This document shows positions 7,269-16,042 of a DNA stretch of 34,104 bases, piece after piece. The stretch covers positions 1-34,104 of the forward strand of contig CALWKA010000013.1 in the NCBI GenBank assembly GCA_944381155.1, in the 5' to 3' direction. Position 1 is the stretch's first letter. Each line of letters opens with the position of its first letter. The notes beneath the pieces were generated by a model. It made no database searches and had not been told where the DNA came from. It was given only the letters and a program-made list of their open reading frames with translations. A program made the translations under genes and the position numbers. The DNA comes from an uncultured Clostridia bacterium (lineage in GTDB: Bacteria; Bacillota; Clostridia; Christensenellales; UBA1242).

Positions 7269-8036
7269 CTAATAATCTTGAATTTCTTTAGTTTGTTTTC
7301 TAATCTCTTTGTTGAAAAGTTTTCCGCCTTTTAATATCATAAATATGAAAACGATCGCAGGGATAGTAAGAATAGCAATCACTATCGCTGTCGTTTTGTT
7401 TTCAACGGGCAGAGAATCTGCTTCTTGCGGGGTATCAAAATTTGGTTCGCTGGTGTAGCTCACTTCTTCATAATTGAGCGGTATTTTATCCAAATCAAAT
7501 TCGTCACAAAAATCGCTATACACATAGCCATAATAATCTTGATCGGCTGAATATTTGCAATAATACCATATATTCGTACGCCCGTTCACGAGTTCTTCGC
7601 CCTGTATACTGCCATAATATGTGAGATTTCGTGAATATAGGGGAATATACACCACTTGAGTGGAACTACCACTCTGCGTGCTGGGTTCGCTTCGCATATC
7701 TCTGCTTTGCTCTGAATAAACGCGAAAACTTTGATTTTCTAGATAAGGAGTAATAGGTTTTCCAACAATTGTTTGAACTGCATCTTTTTTCACATAACCA
7801 GTGAAAGACAAATAGTTTACCTTATAAAATTCGCTATTGCTACTTTCAAGCAATTCTACAAAATATGTGCGTGGCAAAGAAAAATATATATTGGCATATT
7901 CGTCTAGATCAATTGGCGATTTATAAAGGTAAACATCATTATACATTATGCGTGCATAATAAGTGTCAAATGTTGTTGCAGACACATATAAAATTGAATT
8001 TTCTAATGAAAATAATAAAATTAATAACAAAATCAT
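7269..8036 (-). CDS. Secreted, membrane-anchored SH3-like protein, 255 aa
   Basis: The N-terminus MILLLILLFSLENSILYVSA is a short hydrophobic export signal with no basic residue before it. Two SH3-like beta domains follow at about 27-92 (YNDVYLYKSPIDLDEYA to FTGYVKKDAVQ) and 102-185 (FRVYSEQSRDMRSEPS to YYGYVYSDFC). After an acidic, Pro-containing linker, a membrane helix at about 216-237 leads to a basic cytoplasmic tail. Most of the protein should face outward, possibly to bind peptidoglycan. It sits inverted between the phage regulator and terL and has its own consensus promoter, so it may be host cargo or a lysogenic-conversion gene. No enzymatic domain is seen. Confidence 0.8.
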   Translation of the reverse strand: MILLLILLFSLENSILYVSATTFDTYYARIMYNDVYLYKSPIDLDEYANIYFSLPRTYFVELLESSNSEFYKVNYLSFTGYVKKDAVQTIVGKPITPYLENQSFRVYSEQSRDMRSEPSTQSGSSTQVVYIPLYSRNLTYYGSIQGEELVNGRTNIWYYCKYSADQDYYGYVYSDFCDEFDLDKIPLNYEEVSYTSEPNFDTPQEADSLPVENKTTAIVIAILTIPAIVFIFMILKGGKLFNKEIRKQTKEIQDY

Positions 8037-8047
8037 ATTTTGATTTT

Positions 8048-8076
8048 ATCATAAAAATTAAGAAATATTTTGACAA
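8048..8076 (-). promoter_or_regulatory. Sigma-A promoter giving a nearly leaderless mRNA
   Basis: On the minus strand TTGTCA (8071-8076), a 17-nt spacer and TATGAT (8048-8053). The start codon begins 11 nt after the -10, leaving a leader of about 4-5 nt with no ribosome binding site. Confidence 0.75.
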
Positions 8077-8111
8077 GTTTAGGCTAATATCAACGAGTTT
8101 TAGTGTAAATT

Positions 8112-9542
8112 ATGGTGGAAATGGAATTGATTGAAAAGATTTTAAAGATAGAACGCATTCAAAATAAAAGGAAAGAAAAAAACAAACTTAATCAGTACAA
8201 TACAGGTGAAAAAATTCATAAAAAACAACTTGCTTTTCATCAGTCGGACAAAAAAAATAGATGGGTGTTTGGCGGTAATCGTTCGGGGAAAACGGAGTGC
8301 GGTGCAGTGGAAGTGATATATTATGCTAGGGGTTGCCATCCATATCGAAAGATTGCGGGCGCAACATCTGGATGGGTGGTCAGTTTGTCCACACAGGTGC
8401 AACGAGATGTCGCACAAAGCAAAATTTTATACTATCTTAATCCGGATTGGATAGTGGATGTGGTAATGTTAAGCGGAAGAAAAGATAGTTGTGCGAATGG
8501 AATTATAGATTATATATTGATAAAAAATGTGTTTGGCACAGTTAGCAAAATAGGATTTAAAAGTTGCGATCAAGGCAGAGAAAAATTTCAAGGGACAAGC
8601 CTTGATTATGTATGGTTCGATGAAGAACCCCCGTATGAAATTTATTCAGAATGTAGGATGCGAGTGTTGGACAAGGACGGGGATATTTTTGCCACTATGA
8701 CTCCACTGAAAGGTATGACTTTTGTGTATGACGAGATTTATCTAAACAAGCATAATGATCCTAACATTTGGTACGAATTTATGCAATGGGATGACAATCC
8801 GTTTATCAGTGAAAAAGCGAAAAACGAGATGAAAAAAACTTTGTCTGAACAAGAATTAAAATCAAGGCAATATGGTGAATTTTTGGATGTGGGCGGGAGA
8901 GTTTATCCCGAATTTGATGAAAATGTAAATGTGATTGAGCCTTTTACTGTTCCGTACGAATGGCAGGATAAATTGTCTATAGATCCAGGGCTAAAAAATC
9001 CGTTGTCTTGTCATTGGTATGCGGTGGACTATGATGGAAATATATATGTGGTGGCGGAGCATTATGAGAGCGGTAAGGATATTGGGTATCATAGCGAGGC
9101 AATACATAGAATTAGCGATGAACTTCATTGGCACAGAAATCCAAATGGGAAAATAGAAGCGTTGATTGATAGTGCCGCCAATCAAACCACACTTGCGTCA
9201 GTGAGAAGCGTGGCTGATTTGTTTTATGATCACGACATATTGGTAAATACGAATGTAAATAAGGATGTATTTTCTGGAATACAGCGCGTAAAAGCTTGTT
9301 TGAAAAACGGCTTGAATGAGAGCAAATTGTTCATTTTCAACACTTGCAAAAATATGATACGCGAGATGAAAGCATATCGCTGGGGAAATGGAGATAATCC
9401 AGTAAAGGTAGATGATCATAGTATGGATGAATTGCGTTATTATATAATGTCGCGACCAGAGAACAAACGACCTAAAGAAGAATTGAACATAATTCAAAAG
9501 GAAAAGGAGAGATTGATTCGTTCATTAAGACGAAGAAGATAG
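8112..9542 (+). CDS. terL: Phage terminase large subunit (ATPase-nuclease)
   Basis: This is the motor that packages DNA into the procapsid through the portal and cuts it. The 476-aa protein is full length. The N-terminal ATPase has Walker A GGNRSGKTE at 54-62, Walker B DYVWFDEE at 165-172 and the coupling motif ATMTP at 194-198. The C-terminal RNase-H-fold nuclease keeps its three acidic sites: D291 in SIDPG, D353 in LIDSA and D439 in HSMDELRY. Nothing suggests inactivation. The ATG at 8112 has no clear ribosome binding site; an ATG at 8121 preceded by GGTGG is an alternative. It is the first gene of the structural operon, with a small-terminase-like gene behind it rather than before it. Confidence 0.95.
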   Translation: MVEMELIEKILKIERIQNKRKEKNKLNQYNTGEKIHKKQLAFHQSDKKNRWVFGGNRSGKTECGAVEVIYYARGCHPYRKIAGATSGWVVSLSTQVQRDVAQSKILYYLNPDWIVDVVMLSGRKDSCANGIIDYILIKNVFGTVSKIGFKSCDQGREKFQGTSLDYVWFDEEPPYEIYSECRMRVLDKDGDIFATMTPLKGMTFVYDEIYLNKHNDPNIWYEFMQWDDNPFISEKAKNEMKKTLSEQELKSRQYGEFLDVGGRVYPEFDENVNVIEPFTVPYEWQDKLSIDPGLKNPLSCHWYAVDYDGNIYVVAEHYESGKDIGYHSEAIHRISDELHWHRNPNGKIEALIDSAANQTTLASVRSVADLFYDHDILVNTNVNKDVFSGIQRVKACLKNGLNESKLFIFNTCKNMIREMKAYRWGNGDNPVKVDDHSMDELRYYIMSRPENKRPKEELNIIQKEKERLIRSLRRRR

Positions 9543-9595
9543 GAGGTCGATGTGGTATAAAGACGAATTATATAGATGAAGCGACGCTGAAAGCA

Positions 9596-9889
9596 TTGAA
9601 AGCGTGTTTAATAGGAAGCGAAACGACGGAGACAATTTGCGAGTATGTTTTGGACAATGAAACGAACGAAATGAAGTTGGTCAAAAAAAAGGTGAATGAA
9701 AAAACGCTTCCGCCGAATGTAGATTTGATTAAAATAATCTTTCAGCAAATAAGAGATGAGCAAAACAATGAATTAGATTATGACAAATTGACAGATGAAG
9801 AATTGGAAAAAGAAAGAGTCCGTTTATTAAAAGAATTGAAGGAGATGGAAAATGATAGTGGAAAGGGCAAAACAAAAGGTAAAGTGTGA
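9596..9889 (+). CDS. Small-terminase-like phage protein; true start unclear
   Basis: Conserved-looking sequence begins before any normal start codon. The open frame reads TNYIDEATLKALKACLIGSE, but upstream of the TTG at 9596 it contains no ATG, GTG or TTG. AGGAGG at 9541-9546 is placed for a start near 9553-9557, where the frame offers only ATA at 9557. An ATG at 9550 is in another frame that stops after nine codons. A rare start codon or a one-base lesion near 9562 would explain this. The product (97-110 aa) has an N-terminal helical part, a VKKKVNEKTLPPNVDLIKII segment and an acidic coiled-coil end. Its position and pattern recall small terminase proteins of clostridial phages, which recognise DNA for TerL. 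That assignment is moderate. Confidence 0.6.
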   Translation: MKACLIGSETTETICEYVLDNETNEMKLVKKKVNEKTLPPNVDLIKIIFQQIRDEQNNELDYDKLTDEELEKERVRLLKELKEMENDSGKGKTKGKV

Positions 9890-10064
9890 TGCTAGCGGAT
9901 GCAATAATCTTTGTGATTATGTGATTGTGAACAAAAAATTTGTGTTTGACGGCAGTGTGTATTTGTGCGAAGGATGTATGAAATCGTTATATAGCGAGAT
10001 TGGAAAATTTTTCATACCGAAGAATATTAAACCGCTTTATAAAAAGGGAGGTAAGAATGAATAA
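9852..10064 (+). CDS. Small Cys-rich (zinc-finger-like) protein, 70 aa
   Basis: AAGGAG at 9839-9844 fits the ATG at 9852, which overlaps the end of the previous gene by 38 nt. Cysteines at 12, 17, 21, 39 and 42 (CDASGCNNLC, then CEGC) suggest a small zinc-binding fold, possibly a treble-clef or ribbon. No catalytic residues are seen. The gene overlaps portal's upstream region by 8 nt and is translationally coupled within the operon. The function is unknown. Small zinc-finger genes next to terminases occur in many phages. Confidence 0.75.
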   Translation: MIVERAKQKVKCDASGCNNLCDYVIVNKKFVFDGSVYLCEGCMKSLYSEIGKFFIPKNIKPLYKKGGKNE

Positions 10065-11937
10065 AAGCGATCAAAAACTAGTTGAAGAAGTGAAAAAAGA
10101 TTATATTTCAAGGCGAGAAGCGCGCAGAAGTTTGGAAGCGCAATGGCAATTGAACATCAATTTTATGATAGGCAATCAGTATAGTTACATTGCGTCAAAC
10201 AATTCAATTAGAGAGGACGAAAAAGAATATTTTTGGCAAGAAAAGGAAGTGTTCAATCATATTGCGCCGATAGTTGAGACGCGTATATCAAAAATATCTA
10301 GCAACACGCCGAGCGTGACAGTGGTGCCAGCCAGCACGGATGAATCTGATATTGAAAGCGCAAAACTCAGCAAAGAAATATTGAACTCGGTTGCGAATAG
10401 GTTGAATTTGACCGATTTAGAGAAAACGGCGACCACTTGGAGCGAGATTTGTGGGACAGCGTTTTATAAAATTGTATGGAATACGAACACGGGTAGAATG
10501 GTGGCGACAGACGAGTTAGGCAACGCGATCAGAGAAGGAGATGTGCAAGTTGAAGTGGTGTCACCATTCGAGATATTTCCAGATAACCTTGCTTGCGAGC
10601 GAATGGAGGATGTGAAAAGTATAATACACGCACGCGCGGTTGAGATAGATGAAGTTCGGTCGCAATGGGGAATAGATGTGGAGAGCGAAAATGTGTATGC
10701 GTTTACTCTGGATAGTCAGTCGAACAATCTGGGCGGACTAGGATATAATGCGCATATAAATAAGGTGGCAAATGTTGAATTGAAAAATCATTGCGTGGTG
10801 ATAGAGCGATACATTCGTCCAACCAAAGATTTTCCGCTAGGAAGGCTTACGATAGTGGCGGGAAACAAACTTTTGTTTGACGGAGATTTGCCATATATAA
10901 ATGACGAATTGAACAATCGAACCTTTCCGTTTGTAAAGCAGATATCAAATTATGTTCCAGGAAGTTTTTTCGGAGTGAGCGTGGTGGACAGATTGATTCC
11001 ACTACAGCGGGCATACAATGCGGTACGAAATCGCAAGCACGAATATTTCAATAGATCGGTGATGAATGTGCTTGCAGTGGAAGATGGCAGTATTGACACA
11101 GAAGCGTTGGAAATGGAAGGATTGTCACCAGGCAAAGTGATCGTATATAGGCAGGGGAGCAAGATACCCGAGATTATGCAAAATCCATCCCTGAATTTAA
11201 ACTTTGATGAAGAAGAGGAACGCTTGCTATCCGAATTCAAAACGGTATCAGGGGTGAGCGATATGATGACAGATAGCTATGCGAACTACACGAATATGTC
11301 GGGTGTGGCACTTGAATTGTTGGCAGAACAAGACAATACGCGACTTGCTACAGCAATAGATTCAACGAAATTGGCAGTAAAGATTTTGGCAAAATACATA
11401 TTGAGATTATACAAACAATTTGCAGTGGTACCGCGCCTATTGAAGATCACAGGCGAAGCGGGGGATGTGCAGATGTATTATTGGGATCAAAATGAGATAT
11501 GCAGTGACGATGTTGTTTTCGACGCATCCACAGACACGATGGATAGTTTAGGGCAAAAGCGCACTATGCTACTAGATTTGATCAAAGAAGGATTGATGTA
11601 TGATGAAGAAGGAAAATTTTCTCAAAGTATGCGAAAGAAATGCCTAGACTTATTAGGCTTTGGTATGTGGGAGAATGCGGTAGACATACATTCGCTTCAA
11701 ATCAATAGAGCAAAGGAAGAAAACATAGCGATAGCAAACAATCAAGATGTGAAAATATTGCCTATAGATGACCATAAAATACACATTGACGAGCACACCG
11801 CATACATATTGGGTGGTGAGATAAAGAAAAAGATAAACAGTCAAAAAATTATTGAAAAATTGCTAAAACATATAGAAGAACATAAAAAATTATTGAAAAA
11901 TTTAAAAGAAGAAAATATGGAACAAAAAGGAGAATAA
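10057..11937 (+). CDS. Phage portal protein, P22-like
   Basis: The portal forms the dodecameric ring at one capsid vertex through which DNA passes. GGGAGG at 10046-10051 fixes the start at the ATG at 10057 (626 aa); a longer reading from 10000 has no ribosome binding site. Features match the P22 portal family: an early segment RREARRSLEAQWQLNINFMI, then FNHIAPIVETRISKISSNTP, a region with YVPGSFFGVSVVDRLIPLQR, then GVSDMMTDSYANYTNMSGVA. The C-terminal 90 residues are basic and helical, possibly a shortened barrel; P22 portal has about 725 residues. It lies between the terminase genes and the scaffold-like gene, the canonical order. No frameshift or stop interrupts it. Confidence 0.9.
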   Translation: MNKSDQKLVEEVKKDYISRREARRSLEAQWQLNINFMIGNQYSYIASNNSIREDEKEYFWQEKEVFNHIAPIVETRISKISSNTPSVTVVPASTDESDIESAKLSKEILNSVANRLNLTDLEKTATTWSEICGTAFYKIVWNTNTGRMVATDELGNAIREGDVQVEVVSPFEIFPDNLACERMEDVKSIIHARAVEIDEVRSQWGIDVESENVYAFTLDSQSNNLGGLGYNAHINKVANVELKNHCVVIERYIRPTKDFPLGRLTIVAGNKLLFDGDLPYINDELNNRTFPFVKQISNYVPGSFFGVSVVDRLIPLQRAYNAVRNRKHEYFNRSVMNVLAVEDGSIDTEALEMEGLSPGKVIVYRQGSKIPEIMQNPSLNLNFDEEEERLLSEFKTVSGVSDMMTDSYANYTNMSGVALELLAEQDNTRLATAIDSTKLAVKILAKYILRLYKQFAVVPRLLKITGEAGDVQMYYWDQNEICSDDVVFDASTDTMDSLGQKRTMLLDLIKEGLMYDEEGKFSQSMRKKCLDLLGFGMWENAVDIHSLQINRAKEENIAIANNQDVKILPIDDHKIHIDEHTAYILGGEIKKKINSQKIIEKLLKHIEEHKKLLKNLKEENMEQKGE

Positions 11938-11938
11938 A

Positions 11939-12499
11939 ATGGAAGAATTGGAACAACCGAAACAAGAAAATAGTTTGGGCTCCAACGCAAATTTTGGTAA
12001 ATTCAAAGATGCTGAAAGTTTAATGAAAGCATACAACAATCTAGAAGCAGAATTTACCAAAAAGAGTCAAAGGTTGGCGAGTTTGGAGAGCGAAAATCTC
12101 GCACGCGAAAAAGATGCCAACAAGCGACTCGAAATTGAAAAGAAAGTGGACGAGTTTGCAACAAAATTTGAAATAATTAAACCTTTTAGTAGCGCGCTAA
12201 AAGAAAGTTTAATTCAAGATGAAAATTCAAACTTTGAAGAAGAAGTTATGAAAATCATCACAAATAATTACAAACGAGCGCAAGATTATGCGTCGGATGA
12301 TGAATTTTTGAACAACTATATTTATTCAAATGGTGAAATTAAAGATAAAATCATTAAAGACTATTTGAATAAAATTCCTCAAAATTCGCCGATACGCATA
12401 GACGCGGGCTCAAATTCAATTCCGCTTTCTCCACCCAATCGACCTAGCACAATTCAAGAAGCGGGGAGATTGGCAAAATCGATTATAAAACAAAAATAA
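11939..12499 (+). CDS. Probable scaffolding protein, 186 aa
   Basis: AAAGGAGAATAAA leads to the ATG, one base after the portal stop. The protein is charged and mostly helical, with a coiled coil at about 25-75 (ESLMKAYNNLEAEFTKKSQR to KRLEIEKKVDEF) and a basic C-terminal helix (EAGRLAKSIIKQK). The N-terminal motif KFKDAESLMKAYNNLEAEFT is common in scaffold-like phage proteins of Firmicutes. A basic C-terminal helix is what P22 scaffold uses to bind coat protein. The gene lies directly before the major capsid gene, as scaffold genes do. The role follows from these features and not from a recognised catalytic motif. P22 gp8 is longer (303 aa). Confidence 0.75.
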   Translation: MEELEQPKQENSLGSNANFGKFKDAESLMKAYNNLEAEFTKKSQRLASLESENLAREKDANKRLEIEKKVDEFATKFEIIKPFSSALKESLIQDENSNFEEEVMKIITNNYKRAQDYASDDEFLNNYIYSNGEIKDKIIKDYLNKIPQNSPIRIDAGSNSIPLSPPNRPSTIQEAGRLAKSIIKQK

Positions 12500-12512
12500 A
12501 TAGGAGAAAAAA

Positions 12513-13718
12513 ATGATAGATTTAACCACAGCGCAAAGCGCACTGAAAGACGCATATTTGGTGGCGGCGTGCAATCAACTGAACACGAAAACGAATCCGC
12601 TATTTGCAAAAATTAAACAATCTTCATCCGATGTCTATGGTAGACAGATAATTAAAGTAGCACCGGTTGGACTAAATGGCGGAGTGGGCGCAGGCAGTGA
12701 AACAGGCAAACTCCCTACAGCCAATGAAAACAATTATGTTCAATTCAAGACGACCCTAAAAAATCTTTATGGCACGATTGAAATTAGCGACAAAGCAATC
12801 CGCGCGAGTAGCAATAGTAGCGGAGCGTTCATAGATTTATTGAACGCAGAAATGGAAGGATTATTGACTGCGTCTAAATTCAATCTGGGGAGAATGCTGT
12901 ATGGTGACGGAACAGGCGCAGTAGGCAAAGTGAGTTCGTACTCATCTGGCGTAGCCACTATGGATAGCGTAAAGAATTTAATGGAAGGAATGGTGATTGA
13001 TGTATATTCATCCACAGGATCAGTCACATCAAATGTAGGATTGAGAATTGCGTATGTCGACAGAGTGAACAAAAAAGTAAGTTTCACCACTTCACCTGCC
13101 ACAATGAATGCAAATGATGTATTTTATGTCCAAGGTAGCAAGGGAAATGAGATCACAGGATTGGGAGCAATTTTCAACACTACCGGCACAATTTATGGAC
13201 TAGATAGGACAAACAATCAATGGTTGAATCCATATATCAGCACGACCAGTCAGGAAATCAGCGATTCAATACTTCAAAGCGCGGTAGATTTCTTGGAAGA
13301 AAACAGCGGATCGACAATAGATTTTATCAGTTGTGGAGCGGGTGCAAAACGCGCATATCAACAGTATCTTGCTTGCTATAGACGAAATATAGATGTTACA
13401 GTTTTGGCGGGCGGATACAAGGCGATGACCTTCAACGGCATACCGGTAGTATCAGATAGATTTGTGCCAGATGATACAATTTATCTTTTGGATACTAGTA
13501 AATTCACACTGCATCAATTGTGTGATTGGGAATGGATTGAAGGAGAAGGTGGAAAGATTTTGCGTCAAAAAGCAGGCTATCCAGCATACACCGCAACGCT
13601 AGTAAAATATGCGGATCTGATCTGTGATTTGCCAAGCGGACAAGCTAAATTTACGAACATAAAATCAACTGTTACAAATCCATTTACCACTGTTGTAGAA
13701 ACGAACAGCGAAACATAA
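12513..13718 (+). CDS. Major capsid protein, HK97-fold type
   Basis: The 401-aa protein is preceded by AGGAGA. Its pattern fits HK97-fold coat proteins. It has an N-terminal arm, an E-loop-like segment with QFKTTLKNLYGTIEISDKAI, the long spine-helix region LNAEMEGLLTASKFNLGRML, a beta-rich insertion at about 145-215, and a C-terminal A-domain region with DFISCGAGAKRAYQQYLA, then MTFNGIPVVSDRFVPDDTIY. The residue pair for HK97 cross-linking cannot be confirmed. It sits directly behind the scaffold and has the most favourable ribosome binding site of the set, consistent with high expression. No stop or frameshift is present. Confidence 0.88.
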   Translation: MIDLTTAQSALKDAYLVAACNQLNTKTNPLFAKIKQSSSDVYGRQIIKVAPVGLNGGVGAGSETGKLPTANENNYVQFKTTLKNLYGTIEISDKAIRASSNSSGAFIDLLNAEMEGLLTASKFNLGRMLYGDGTGAVGKVSSYSSGVATMDSVKNLMEGMVIDVYSSTGSVTSNVGLRIAYVDRVNKKVSFTTSPATMNANDVFYVQGSKGNEITGLGAIFNTTGTIYGLDRTNNQWLNPYISTTSQEISDSILQSAVDFLEENSGSTIDFISCGAGAKRAYQQYLACYRRNIDVTVLAGGYKAMTFNGIPVVSDRFVPDDTIYLLDTSKFTLHQLCDWEWIEGEGGKILRQKAGYPAYTATLVKYADLICDLPSGQAKFTNIKSTVTNPFTTVVETNSET

Positions 13719-13732
13719 ATTAAAGGAGAATT

Positions 13733-14059
13733 ATGAAAATCAAAATCGAAAGCGATGTATATGAAATAGCAAAACGAATTAAATATATAGATAGAGATTA
13801 TTATATTGTTTATGATACATCCTCACGCGTTTTTGAACTTCATAATTCGGCGCAAAGGGACACAACATATTGTCTAACTTTCCCATATAATACCCTAGAT
13901 ATACGCGCATTAATTTATACTTATGAGAGCAGTAGCACAAATATTGACCGTATAGTAGAAAAGATTGAAAACGACAATAAATTAAGGGAGAACGCTGACA
14001 CGAGAGGCGTTCTCTCTCAATTTAATGATACACTTGAAACAGAAATGAAAAGGAGTTAG
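13733..14059 (+). CDS. Small phage protein of unknown function, 108 aa
   Basis: AAAGGAGAA sits just before the ATG, 14 nt after the capsid gene. The protein begins MKIKIESDVYEIAKRIKYID, contains a beta-rich core with YYIVYDTSSRVFELHNSAQR and ends in a charged helix. I recall similar short proteins directly after capsid genes in clostridial prophages, which suggests a conserved head-associated role such as decoration or capsid vertex protein. No function can be assigned. The C-terminal coding part contains a 17-bp RNA hairpin (13979-14023). Confidence 0.75.
   Translation: MKIKIESDVYEIAKRIKYIDRDYYIVYDTSSRVFELHNSAQRDTTYCLTFPYNTLDIRALIYTYESSSTNIDRIVEKIENDNKLRENADTRGVLSQFNDTLETEMKRS
13979..14023 (+). 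promoter_or_regulatory. Strong intragenic RNA hairpin between head and connector genes
   Basis: AAATTAAGGGAGAACGC (13979-13995) pairs with GCGTTCTCTCTCAATTT (14007-14023) around an 11-nt loop: 17 positions with one A-C mismatch and one G-T wobble. There is no T run, so this is not a simple terminator. It could be an RNA-processing site or attenuate transcription into the following genes. Confidence 0.55.
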
Positions 14060-14060
14060 A

Positions 14061-14621
14061 ATGAAGATAATAGATGTGATGAAAAACAGTGCAGAACTTT
14101 TAGGTTTGAATAATGAGCGTGATCTGATGGAAAGTGCTACCAGCGCATCTGAAGAAAGTCTACTTGAAAATTCTGAAATCAAACAATTATACAATTTGAT
14201 CAAATTTTCAATTCAAGAATTATGCACGCATTATCTACCTGTGATTACGACGCAAGAGATCAGCACTACAAACAAAAAAACTGCTTTGAATAGTTTGAAC
14301 AACTTTATTCGAGTGAACAATGTGTACAAAGACGGAGAGATAGTAAAATTCAAAATTATCAATAGGAATTTGGAGTTTTCACAAGACGGAGTATACACAG
14401 TGAAATATACCACATATCCTAGCATTGATTCAATGTTTGAAGATATAGATTTTCTGTCTAATGTCAGTCCAGATGTAATCAGTTTTGGACTATGTGCCTA
14501 TTATTGTCTAGCAAAGGGTATGTTTGAAGATTTTGAATCGTTTTATGATAAGTATATTGATAAGGCGGAAAGTTTAAAAGATTTGAAAATTTTTGAACTC
14601 CCATTAAGGAGATGGCAATGA
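14061..14621 (+). CDS. Probable head-tail adaptor, P22 gp4-like
   Basis: The ATG follows AAAAGGAG, 1 nt after the preceding stop. The 186-aa protein has an N-terminal helical part (IIDVMKNSAELLGLNN), a central beta segment (FIRVNNVYKDGEIVKFKIIN) and a C-terminal helical part with SFGLCAYYCLAKGMFEDFES, ending LPLRRWQ. Size, location between capsid and a long beta-rich protein, and this helix-beta-helix layout fit connector proteins that bind below the portal (P22 gp4 has 166 aa). P22 gp4 also has muramidase activity; no catalytic site can be claimed here. The next gene overlaps it by 4 nt. Confidence 0.65.
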   Translation: MKIIDVMKNSAELLGLNNERDLMESATSASEESLLENSEIKQLYNLIKFSIQELCTHYLPVITTQEISTTNKKTALNSLNNFIRVNNVYKDGEIVKFKIINRNLEFSQDGVYTVKYTTYPSIDSMFEDIDFLSNVSPDVISFGLCAYYCLAKGMFEDFESFYDKYIDKAESLKDLKIFELPLRRWQ

Positions 14622-16042
14622 AAGAAAAGAAGCGGATAGAGATTGACAATTTTAATAATTTTAATTCATTAGACAAAATATATACCGAAAAATTTTACAA
14701 TTTTTTACCCACAAATAAATTGCATTCTTCTCAAGGAATTGCAACTGCAAAATTTCCTAAAATGTATACCGATTTGACGGAAGAAGAATTGGGCATTGAT
14801 GATCTAGACATAAATTCGGTATGTGGAGTGAGTTATTTCAAAATGTATTTTCCAGACAGCCAGAATACACAACACAGAATATTAATTTATGGCGATGACA
14901 ACAAGGTGTATATCAATCAATTATTCAGCGGTTCTCCAATGTTGTTGTGGTTGTTCAATTTGCAATTCAATAGTCCGCCCGTCAGCCTTTCGTACAAAAC
15001 AGATGACACCGATTCTGTGATCTTGACCAGTTCAGACAAAATGGTGGTTTGGCACACGAATTATTCGCCGTACGAAATTGAAGATGTGCCGATTATTACC
15101 AGTATGTGTATGAATGACGAAGTGTTGTTCTGCACGATAAAAAATCCCGCTTTCAAAATTTGGTATGCCACCAATTTGGATGCGGAAAATGTAGGTCAGG
15201 TCAGCGCAGAATCGGGATACATTTCGCTAGAAGATGATTTGGGTTATTCGAGAAAAATTTTGACATTCAATGAAGATATATATGTTTTCAGAGATTATGG
15301 CATATCAAAAATCAACTATATCAAAAATGACATAACTGTCAGTCAAATATATTTGTCAAACACACAGATTTACACAGACACAGTGTCTATATGTGGCAAT
15401 GTGATTATGTTTATGACCAAGGACGGAATATATTCGTTCAACGGAGTGAAGGTCACGAAAACGGATGTGGACATTAGAAGTTTGTTGCCAAACACAAACG
15501 AGCACACTGCCGCTTCCTCGCTAGGACAAAAATATTATTTGGCGTTGCGACTAAATTTCAATGACAATAAATCAATATTATGTGAAACGGGAGATTATGT
15601 AAATAATGCGTTGGTGATAATTGATGTCACCGATTATTCATACGAGATCATACGCGGGGTGGATATAAAAAGTTTGTTGCCAGTAAAGACGGAGTTGTTT
15701 GAAAAAATGCTCGTCACATTCAACACTATGAACACCTCAAAACTAGGTCAGATAGTAGACACATCATCTTGTTTTGACGCTAGTCTTCCGAAGTATTGGG
15801 AGAGTAGTGATCTGACGAATAATTTCAATACCAAATTATTCACGAAACTATCCATTCAGGCTAGCGAAAATGTTAAATTCAATTTCATATATGATGACAA
15901 AAGTATTTCGTTCACCACATACAAAGACGGATTGAACGAATTTTGTTTCAAAATTTTGTGCAAAGAAATCAAACTTGAGATATCTTCAAACGAAACACAA
16001 GCAAGTGTAGACAAAGTCGTGATAGATTATTATGAATATTGA
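14618..16042 (+). CDS. Probable tail-hub / DNA-stabilisation protein, P22 gp10-like
   Basis: The start is the ATG at 14618, which overlaps the previous stop as ATGA and has AAGGAG at a proper distance; the ATG at 14612 is too close to it. The 474-aa protein is beta-rich throughout, with repeated short segments such as HRILIYGDDNKVYINQLFSG, DEVLFCTIKNPAFKIWYATN, EDIYVFRDYGISKINYIK and GNVIMFMTKDGIYSFNGVKV. These look like beta-propeller blades. P22 gp10, which closes the tail and keeps DNA inside, is a propeller-like protein of 472 aa encoded right after gp4. No needle or tailspike gene follows, so the tail would end at the hub. Confidence 0.7.
   Translation: MKEKKRIEIDNFNNFNSLDKIYTEKFYNFLPTNKLHSSQGIATAKFPKMYTDLTEEELGIDDLDINSVCGVSYFKMYFPDSQNTQHRILIYGDDNKVYINQLFSGSPMLLWLFNLQFNSPPVSLSYKTDDTDSVILTSSDKMVVWHTNYSPYEIEDVPIITSMCMNDEVLFCTIKNPAFKIWYATNLDAENVGQVSAESGYISLEDDLGYSRKILTFNEDIYVFRDYGISKINYIKNDITVSQIYLSNTQIYTDTVSICGNVIMFMTKDGIYSFNGVKVTKTDVDIRSLLPNTNEHTAASSLGQKYYLALRLNFNDNKSILCETGDYVNNALVIIDVTDYSYEIIRGVDIKSLLPVKTELFEKMLVTFNTMNTSKLGQIVDTSSCFDASLPKYWESSDLTNNFNTKLFTKLSIQASENVKFNFIYDDKSISFTTYKDGLNEFCFKILCKEIKLEISSNETQASVDKVVIDYYEY

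Noticed and set aside
9541..9595. Nine-codon ORF starting at ATG 9550
   Set aside because: It is too short and lies only 3 nt from the ribosome binding site; the coding signal is in the neighbouring frame.
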